The notes beneath the pieces were generated by a model. It did no database searches and was not told the origin of the DNA. It saw only the letters and a list, made by a program, of their open reading frames with translations. 64,000 bases of DNA from Cladosporium sp. IMV 00045 (Eukaryota; Ascomycota; Dothideomycetes; Cladosporiales; Cladosporiaceae). The position numbers and the translations under genes are program-made. Location of the stretch: assembly GCA_001931905.2 (NCBI GenBank), contig MSJI02000732.1:37501-101500 (forward strand), given 5' to 3'. Position 1 is the first letter of the stretch. Each line of letters begins with the position of its first letter. Shown piece by piece: positions 55,895 through 64,000 of the stretch.

Positions 55895-56762
55895 TGACGA
55901 AGGTCGAACTCGGGAAGAGGTAGGGGAGCGATGTTGTTTGCCAGTAGAGTCCAGCAGCGGAGGTGTCGAAAAGTAAAGTCGGCTGACCCACAAAACAGCG
56001 TCACGTGCGCAGGGGCAAGGCAATCAACGCGCAGAGCGATGTTGCTGTGAATGCCGCGACTATTCACTGTGACGAGGTTAGCAAAGGCATTGTAACGTCA
56101 CAGATAACTTACGATGATGGTGGTCGCGCAATGTTTGCGAGTGTAGATGGCAGGCAAAAACGAAGGAAGGCAGCATCGCGACAAAGGTGTGGAGCCCGCG
56201 CTTTCCTTAAACGGTCACTCACGTGACTTTGGATTGGAGGTTGGGAGCCTGCTTTGCTGTTGGCAGCATCGAGGTGTTCATGCCTAAGCACCATCGCATA
56301 TGTATATATTCGGCGCACTGGGCCATTCTCGATCGACTGCATTCATATAGGTATACGGCACACTCTACACACGCTGCTTCGAATATCTAGCTCTGGATGG
56401 ATGTGAATGGTTTTTCCTTGGCGCCGGCTACGGAAGACAAGTGACATACGCAATGCCTCGATCAATGCTCTGTAACACCTCAGACCAGATAAATGATCAC
56501 TCGTCTTCAGTGCGGCAAGACGAGTATCTCAATCACATGTGTTTTCTTGTTTTGCTATCACATGTCACATATCCTCGCTCAGATGTCCGTTCACTCTTTC
56601 TCTGACGGGAGCTAGCCCGCTAGCGCCCGCTCTTTCGAGGTGAGACGACGTAGCTCCAAGGTGGAAGCTCCATGAAAGTCGGCCTCTAAGCATATACTGT
56701 TGACAGCATTGCGACGACTTGAACAACTTTACTAAAAAGTCGAATTGCTTTGTTTCTTCGCA
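55895..56762. other. Divergent spacer between the Pro-rich protein and SWP1 genes
   Basis: 870 bases with no supported gene. Two promoters. Confidence 0.5.
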
Positions 56763-57754
56763 ATGAGGGTCTTCAGTGGTATCGCACTTCCTGTTCTAGC
56801 CGCCGCATCAGCTGCATACGGTGCAACTTGGGGCTTCGAAGATGCCACGCTCACTGTTCAAGAGAAGGGTGCTGGCGTAGGTGGTGGTGCTAAAGAGAAG
56901 TAAGTGTTTGGATTCACGATCTAATAAATGATTTTGCTTGCTAACAATAATGTAGACTCTCTCTGACCTCCGCTCTCGCTCCCGCCGTATCCCTTACCCC
57001 CACCGACACCCTCAAGATCGTTCTCACAGCAGTCGAGGGCAAGACGGGCAAGAAACCTCACCAGGCCTTCCTCACACTCCACGAGCCTTCCACCGGTGTT
57101 GAAGAGTCATTCCCATTCAGCCTGAAGGACAATGGCAAGGGCAAGGTCGAAGTTGTACGTTCAATGGAAATAATCCGATCAAACGACCAAGTGACACGTT
57201 ACTAACATCTACTCCCAACACTACAGACCCAAAAGGACCTCCCCTTCCAATTCCTGACCACCTCCGAATCCGCCCGCGCATCGATCGTCATCGCATCTTT
57301 CGGCACCAGCACCCCCATCCGCAAACACGTCTTCGACCTCGCCGTCACCCGCGACACCGCGACCCCGCTGGCCCTCCCACCCGCGCCCGAGCGCTACACC
57401 TCCAAGCCCGAGATCAAGCACATCTTCAAAGACGACGCCAAATCGCCGCCCGTGATCATCTCAGGCGCATTCGCGTTCGCCGTCCTCCTCACCCTCCCCT
57501 CCCTGCTCGGCCTGTGGGTCGGGCTCGGAGGAAACCTGGACCACGCCAGCAAGGCCTTCGGCGCCAACCCCGTGGCACACGGCCTCTTCTTCGGCAGTAT
57601 CGTGGCCATGGAGGGAGTGTTCTTCCTGTACTACTACAGCTGGACTCTGTTCCAGACGCTGCCGGCCGCCGGCGTTGTCGGCGTGGTGGCTTATGTTAGC
57701 GGAAGCAGGGCTTTGACTGAGGTTCAAGAGCGAAGGCTGGCTGGGCAGAGATAA
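56763..57754 (+). CDS. SWP1: Oligosaccharyltransferase subunit, ribophorin II / Swp1
   Basis: Three exons (56763-56899, 56956-57154, 57227-57754) give 287 residues. A signal peptide (SGIALPVLAAASAAYG) leads to a luminal beta-rich domain (TLTVQEKG, PHQAFLTLHEPSTG, FPFSLKDNGKGKVEV). The family's hinge APERYTSKPEIKHIFK follows, then three membrane spans (FAFAVLLTLPSLLGLWVGL; GLFFGSIVAMEGVFFLYYYS; LPAAGVVGVVAYVSGSRAL). It is a non-catalytic subunit of the ER complex that transfers N-glycans to nascent proteins. Length and topology match fungal Swp1. Intron phases agree. Confidence 0.93.
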
Positions 57755-60262
57755 GATGGATTACACTTGATGTGTCACAAGCATGGCATTCCCTCGTGTC
57801 CTCCGATCGAGGACATGAGGCTTTTACCGGAAACATGCATGGTCCATAGATTTGTGAGCGTAGAGGCCGGCTCCGGCCCTATCTATTGAGGGAGAATCGA
57901 ATAAATATTATTTGTTCGCTCCAACTCGAGCAAATTCCTCCCACTTATAATTCTGCCCTCGTCTCAACCCGGCGGCAGAGATGATCGGTCATATCGCTCG
58001 TGTGAAATGCGCATAATCGAGAAGCAGGGCAAATATACAATACATCTTCCGGCTCTGAGAAACAGCCACGGAAACAGCCAAGTAGTCTTACTAGATGAAC
58101 GCGCCGGTCTCCCAAACAAACGAGTCCCATGATCGAACAGAAAAATCGCCTATCCTGCTGTGCCTTTAGCGCTCTCCCATGGCTCGTGTATCCCGGCCAA
58201 TTACTGCCAGCCACATTGCCAGGTCCTGCAGCAAGAAAGCGGGCTCAGCTCCCCAAAGCCCACACGACGAACCTGTAGGTCAGATTTTCTGTCGCCTTCA
58301 CACGAAGACGCTGCTGTGTCCGTTGACTGTACCGTTGGTTGAAGGGGAGGTCAGCTCATGAAAAGACGTGACGTGACTGTGTCGTGGTGGTCTTTTGGTG
58401 AGGTATCAACTGATGAGCTCGAGGCTGGTAAGAATGCAATAAGCAAAGAAAACACTCTACTTCATCCCGCCCTACCCCAGCAAGCAACAACTCCGGAACC
58501 CTTCAAGCAACCCGGATGAGGTGCTCCCTCCGTGCGTGCCCTGCCCTGCCCTGCGATCGTCAGGGCCGGAGAGCCGTGAGCCGTGAAAGACGCAAGAGAT
58601 ATTAGCAAAAACCAGGTCCTTGCCCTTGCAAAGCAGAGAAAATCGAGAGAGAAGGATCAGGGTTCCCCAGGGTGCCAGGGGGGGTGCTAGATCCCTCAAT
58701 TTCGCAGAAAGACAATTCCGACAGCCTGGAAGCGGTCGCGGTTAGAGAGAGACGCCTCGAGGCGCTGCCGGCTCCTGCAGCCACTTTGTTCGTTTCGGAG
58801 GCGTATCGAGCCTGGCTGGCGTTTCTCTCTTCTTTCCTAGACGATTGAGAAGACATACTGCCGCCCTTGGTCAGGGGTTTCATCAATATCGCGTGTGCGG
58901 ATTCTCCAAAGCGGATTGGAAGATGCTGGCTTAGCTACCTACGCTTCGATAAGCAGCTCAATAGTGCTCTAGCCATGCTACATTTACGGGCTCTTTCAGG
59001 CGAACGCCCAGTTGCCGCCACCATCGAGTCGTTTGAAGGCGTTTTCACTTTCGTTTCTTTCGTTCAGCCTAATCGTGGCCCTGTTTGATTAAAACGGTAT
59101 ATGCGTACTGTGCAGGGATTTCCTCACGGGGACGGCTCGTCGTCCGGGGCTGGGTGTGGTATCACGTGGATGCACATGTATCTCTGTGTGTACAGTCTGT
59201 AGTGAGATACGGTATTGTAGATACCCGCTGGCTGGCTGTGGATGGTGGCAGGCGACATGAATAGTGAGATTAGAGGGGACTGCTGCTACGCGGATGTCTT
59301 GCTGCCTTCGATAGGGTGACTTCTGTTCGGGCGGTTGAAGGATGCATGCTCTCGAACTAGGCCGGAGCGTTAATCATGTTTAGATTTTAGTTACAGTAGT
59401 GAAGTGGCCAAGAGGCACCGTCTCATGCTTGCCCATGGGGCTGCCCCGTAGTCTTGCTCCATCGTCTCTGTTCTGCCGTTGCCCGCTCTGCCAGACCCCA
59501 TCTCCAACCTCCATCCAACCACAACAACTGCCGCGATTCGACACATCCCCCATCCTGCAAGTAACCACCTTACAAGCAGCGAATCCTGCGCCTCCGGACA
59601 CTCTGCCGAATGCGCCAGAGAAGCAAGATCGTCGCTCCTTCGTCCGCATGTTCTACTATTTTCCCCGCAAGACGGCAGAGGGCCGAGCAAAAGGTTGCCG
59701 CCAGCGTCTCTTCATCCTCGCCTCACGGGCCTCTTGTTTTTACCGATCGTCTTTCATGTAGAATGCATATGCGGGCTGCGCTGCAAATGTTGTGCGCCGC
59801 ACATGGCTATTGCAGACGAGGTCGCACAAGGGTTGCAGGTCTCTTTCTCCCTAGCGAACGGGCCCCTGGCATAGCTGCGCCTGTCTGGAGCGGGCGTGCG
59901 ACCTTGCGGCGTCATGTTCTCTTGGGGGGCTTGCTTGCTCGGCCGGCAGTGAGAGGTAGGTCAGGTAGGTGGGCGATGGTTGCTCCTCTGCCAGGATGAC
60001 TTGCGAGCGAGATCGCGGTAGTTGAGATTGCTGCCACGGGTGGTAGTTCGAGTCGCTTGGGTGGATGGTCACTTCTGGATGAGGTGTGGATTCAAAGGCG
60101 CTGCTTCCTGCTCATCTTGTGTTTCCTCTTTTTACTGCTACCACTAGTAGTACCCGGTCCTCCCGTGCTGCTCGTTTGCTTTCTCTTTTCCTACCTTACT
60201 GCATTGTTTGCCTCTTACGTGGGCAGACTGCTGGCTCAACCTCTAGCCCTGTGAGATCAAAC
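57755..60262. other. Long spacer upstream of the MFS transporter gene
   Basis: 2.5 kb, the longest gene-free stretch. Frames up to about 130 codons exist near 59400-60000 but have no recognisable motif and look like chance. Short tandem ccctg units occur near 58530-58550. The last 200 bases are C/T-rich, like a 5' leader. Confidence 0.5.
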
Positions 60263-62150
60263 ATGGCGCCTCATCTGGTGCACAGGTAAGCATTGCGTTG
60301 CGGTGCAGGTTACTGCAATCCCTTGTTGGTATTGACGCATTGCAGTCACGCCAAAGAAGGCGACATTCCAGGAACTGTCAATCTACAAGCAGCCGAGGGC
60401 GACGATACGGCCTATGGACAGGCTCTTTTCCCAGTACCTGCTGAGGATCCCAATGATCCGTGAGTCCTACAATCGCTTCTGAAGCTTTCTGCTAGCACAT
60501 CATCTGACACGAACAGTCTCCAATGGCCGAGATGGAAGAAAACAACGATCCTCATCATTTGCTCGCTCTACTCCTTCTTCAGCAACACCGCTCTCCTTGG
60601 CCCGGCCGTCTACATCACCATCTTCGCCGAGGAATTGCACGTTTCTCCCGTGGCGGCGTCCGAACTGGTCTCATATCCAACCCTCGTCTACGGCCTCGGC
60701 ACGCTGGTTACGGTTCCTATGTACATGAAGTTCGGGCGCAGGCCTGTCATGCTGGGAACGCTCGTGGTATACTTTGCTGCTTTGATCGGATGCAGCCAGT
60801 GCCATACCTTCAGTGCGTTGATGGCTTGTCGCATCATCCAGGCCCTTTCCAGCGGAATCTGCGAGGCTTTGCCCGTGCAGCTGGTGAATGATATCTTCTT
60901 CCGTGAGTGATCGAACATGCATCGCTTGAAGGATTGCCAACATTGGCTAACATCGATCAGTACACGAACGCGGGAGCAAGCTGGGATACTACACCGTCGC
61001 CCTATGCTGGGGCTCTACCGGCCCTCTCTACGCAGGCTACATGCTAGCAGGCGGCCAGAGCTGGCGTCTCTTCTTCTATGTCGAAATCGCCTTCGCCGGC
61101 CTCCTCCTCATCCTCGCCTTTCTCTTCGTGGAAGAAACCGCCTACAAACGCAAGATCCCCACACCAACATCACCACAAACATCCTCAAGAGCATCCGACG
61201 CCTCCGGCGAGCGCAAAGTCTTCAGCCAGCAGGAAGTGGAAAAAGAGCACGTCGCGTCGCAGCAAGTGGAAGTGCAGACTCTGGTCCCGCCGCGCCGCAC
61301 GTTCGTGCAAACCCTCAAACCCTGGAGCAGCGTGGACCACGAGCAGGAGTTCTTCATGACCGCCGCCCGCTCGTTCACGTACTTCCTCATCCCCTCCGTC
61401 TTCTGGATCATCACCAGCTACGGCATCTACATCGGCCTCGGCGCGCTGGTGTTCAACTACACTTTCCCCATCAAAATCGTCGCGCCGCCCTACAACTGGG
61501 CTCAAGTAAGCCATCCCTCCAGCGAAGCCCCGCCCTTTCCCGTCTTCCTCACCCCTCACAAAACTAATCCTATTCCCTCCCAGCAAAACTCCGGCCTCAT
61601 AGCCCTCGGCAACATCATCGGCTATGGCCTCGCCATCCCCTTCACCTTCACCTCGGACCGGCTCGCAGCTCACCTGACCAAACGCAACAACCACATCCGC
61701 GAAGCGGAAATGCGCCTCGGCGTCCTGCTGCCCGCCATGATCGTCGCCCCCGCCGGCTTAATCCTCTACGGCATGACAGCCCACCTCGACCTGCACTGGA
61801 TCGGGTACTTCGCGGGCGTAGCAATGGTCGACTGGGGTAGTTACTTCTACTTCACGTTCACACTCGCGTACGCGGTGGACAGCTACACGGGGGGCACGTC
61901 GGAGCTGCTGATCGCGCAGTGCGTGGGGAAGAGTGCTATTAGCTTCGCTTTTGGCTTGTACTTGTTAGAGTGGGTGCAGGAGAGCGGGTATGCGGTTATT
62001 GTGGCGGGGGTTTTTACGGCGGTGTTGGTGGTTAATAATCTTGCGTTGTTGCCTTTCATGGTTTGGGGGAAGAGGATTAGGACGTTTTATGCGGGGACGT
62101 GGTTGAGTAGGATGCATTCTAGGACCGCTGTGAAGGGGGAGGTTGCGTGA
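60263..62150 (+). CDS. MFS transporter, DHA1-like
   Basis: Five exons (60263-60285, 60346-60459, 60517-60902, 60961-61505, 61584-62150) give 544 residues. The N-terminus is hydrophilic, then NDPLQWPRWKKTTILIICSL begins the first span, a typical start for fungal DHA1 drug or polyamine carriers. The signature loop MKFGRRPVMLG is present. Twelve spans are predicted in two halves, split by a cytosolic loop of about 100 residues rich in Gln/Glu/Arg. Similar Hol1-type proteins transport cations, polyamines or drugs; the substrate is open. Exon 1 is only 23 bases; without it there is no ATG in phase before the conserved start. Confidence 0.88.
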
Positions 62151-62812
62151 GGTTGAGGTGAGAGAGGTTGAGGAGGGTCTCTGCTGAGGGATTTTGTTTT
62201 CTGGCTTTGGTTTTGCTTTTTGGAGAGAGCTGGTGATGCTGATAGTGTCTCGAATGGAAGACTTTGAGTGAAAAGAAGAAACCTTGAATGCTTTGTTGCT
62301 TACGCTCTATGTGTCTGTGTTCGATGTGTCTGTGTGTTTGATGTATATAGTTACAGAAAAAAGGTAGTCTCCGTAATAAGTTAGGTGTCAGGTAAAATCG
62401 ATCCTCTATCGCCGGGGTCCCGACTGCATCAATGTAGCGTCGAAAGACACCCAAGCACGATTCTTCGCAAATGCTTGCTAAAACATGTAACCGTTTTTGC
62501 CTCGCCACCCGTTCGATCTTCGTTTCTTTTTTGTCTTCATCTGTTGCCGTTTCCATGCGTGTTCAGTCTCGTGTGCTTCAGAAAAGGGAAAAACAAAAAA
62601 CAGAAATAAAAAACAAGAAAGAGAAAAAGACATTAAACCTCCGCCAAAAAGCCATCCCAAGCTTTTCTGTTTTGTTTGGCCAGCCCGCTCGCTTCCCAGT
62701 CTGGGCCGTTCAGTCGTCCACCCATCAATTTTCCCTAACCATCCTTCTCCAGAATTACACCCACCCAAAGCACCACAACAGTCAACATCAGCCACATCCG
62801 CCCGCAATGCCA
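62151..62812. other. Convergent 3' spacer
   Basis: Non-coding. It contains a purine-rich A/G tract near 62580-62640. No gene. Confidence 0.5.
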
Positions 62813-63737
62813 TCAAACCTCCCACTCCCCAACCCTCCTAACACCATCCTCACCCACCCGTCCCCTGATCATCACAGTCTGCGTCTCCACCCCGAGCCCG
62901 AAAACGCCATACTCCGCCGGATCGAAGCGCAGGGTCTCGACGGGAACAAAACCGTACTTTTCGTACAGCGGACGGCCCGTTTTGGTCGCTTCGCAGTAAA
63001 TTTCGAGATCGAGAGCGTCGGCCTCGGCGACTAGTTCGGTCATCAGGGCGGAGGCGGCGCCGCGGTGTTGGTGCGAGGGGTGCGTGGCGAGCATGCCGAA
63101 GTCTGGGAGGGTGGGTTGGTCAGCTGGGTTTTTGCGGTGTGGTTTGGGCTTTGCTTCTTTCGAAGGATGATTGATTGATTGATTGTGCTGCTTTCAGGAA
63201 GAACTCACAAAGATGCTGACGCCGACCGCAGTACGCGCGGTGGAGTTTCTCGTTCAGAGCGAACCAAGCTCTGTTCATCTCGGGCTCGGACTCGTGGCCT
63301 ACGTCTAGGGGGGAAGCGTGGTCTTCGGGAGTGAGGGTTGTGATTTCGGATTTGGCGAAGGCGATGATCTCGTTGGTTTGCGGGTCGAGGACTTTGCGAA
63401 AGCGGTAGCCTTGGGTTGATGATGGGTCGATTTTCGAAAGGCCGGCTGGGAGGCTTAGGTCGAGCTTGCTATCTGATCGGGTGTCTGTCTTGTTGTTGTC
63501 GTCGTGAGAGATGACCTGCCCTGGCAAGGCGTTATGTCTCATGTGCTGCATGCAGTGGGTATAGAAATCGATCGTCCGCGAGGTGTGTTCCGGATTCGAG
63601 CCGTCGCGGTAGGAGAGTTGGTGGTTGACGATTTCGTCCCGGAAAGCGGCGAATTCGATCTCGACCAAGCGAGGGATGTCGTTGGGGAAAGCGGCCCATG
63701 TAACGTAGGGTTTGTTCGATCTCGAGGTCGGCTGCAT
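62813..63737 (-). CDS. GNAT-family N-acetyltransferase
   Basis: Two exons (63737-63209, 63102-62813) give 272 residues. The acetyl-CoA loop is LATHPSHQHRGAASALM (Q/RxxGxG/A-like), and EIYCEATKTGRPLYEKYGFV is the C-terminal GNAT signature. The N-terminal half (TWAAFPNDIPRLVEIEFAAF) supplies the first strands and contacts the substrate. The acceptor is unknown. The 106-base intron holds a short (GATT)n run. A longer frame with an ATG at 63944 would add about 69 residues that look unlike the family, so I take 63737. It probably acts in the cytosol. Confidence 0.85.
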
Positions 63738-64000
63738 AGTGTGACCCTCTATGTTTGACTTGTGACCAGACGCCCAGGCCTGGAACTTCTCTCGGGAGAA
63801 GCCACTGTTCTGTCTGGAGTGGAGGCTGTCGAGAAACATGGGGCGTGGGATCCGAGTGATAGGAAAAGTGTAGGGGTTGCAACGAGAGCCGTATATTTGA
63901 ATGCCAGGCATGTTGCCTTGGTGGTGAGCTTGGAGTTCCATCATCTTTGCGCTTTGCTCTTTGCTCTTTGCTCAGGGAAGGAAGTCACCGATGAAAACGC

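Noticed and set aside
59479..59999. Overlapping frames of about 130 codons upstream of the MFS gene.
   Set aside because: No domain, no signal peptide, poor codon pattern, overlapping each other in different frames.

Overview
The window is nuclear DNA of a filamentous ascomycete. Gene density is about one per 2.5 kb, introns are mostly 40-70 bp, and the families are typical of Pezizomycotina: a Goodbye-NACHT NLR, a PTH11-like rhodopsin-domain receptor, a GH72 glucanosyltransferase, a pisatin-demethylase-type P450, Ssn8 cyclin C and ArsH. A dothideomycete (black-yeast or Mycosphaerella-like) source is my guess; no marker here fixes it. I joined exons by hand using GT/GC...AG borders, reading phase and protein continuity.

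Layout. 1-2487 is a truncated second copy of a two-gene block (3' end of a PI31 proteasome-regulator gene and 3' part of a Git3/Gpr1-type receptor gene) that ends at a run of 20 N. Cyclin C (3101-4027) and a 1564-residue NLR (5303-10085) follow. The complete copy of the block lies at 10602-14067. 15962-19284 carries a fungal protoglobin and an ArsH-type flavoprotein. 19473-26300 carries a secreted DNase I-like phosphoesterase with a jacalin lectin tail, a GPI-type GH72 enzyme, an epoxide-hydrolase-like enzyme and a B3/B4 protein. 27991-32108 has a secreted subtilase with a LysM-like N-terminus and an NAD-dependent epimerase. 32604-38573 has a GABA-permease-type transporter, a PTH11-like receptor and a small single-pass membrane protein interrupted by one TGA. 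39143-51942 is mostly housekeeping: MSH6 and folylpolyglutamate synthase (divergent), a P450, an orphan membrane-anchored protein, and SAC1 and Rab5 (divergent). 52609-64000 has tRNA-Ser(AGA), a disordered nuclear-looking protein, the OST subunit Swp1/ribophorin II, an MFS transporter and a GNAT acetyltransferase.

How genes relate. There is no secondary-metabolite or arsenic cluster. The functional pairings are mostly divergent promoters: MSH6/MET7 and SAC1/ypt5, the latter both acting on phosphoinositide-marked membranes. Several products work at the cell surface or in the wall: the GH72 enzyme, the LysM-subtilase, the jacalin-tailed hydrolase and two receptors. The features most worth a second look are the duplicated PI31-receptor block bracketing the NLR, the domain fusions, two GC-AG introns, and the single in-frame stop in the small membrane protein.
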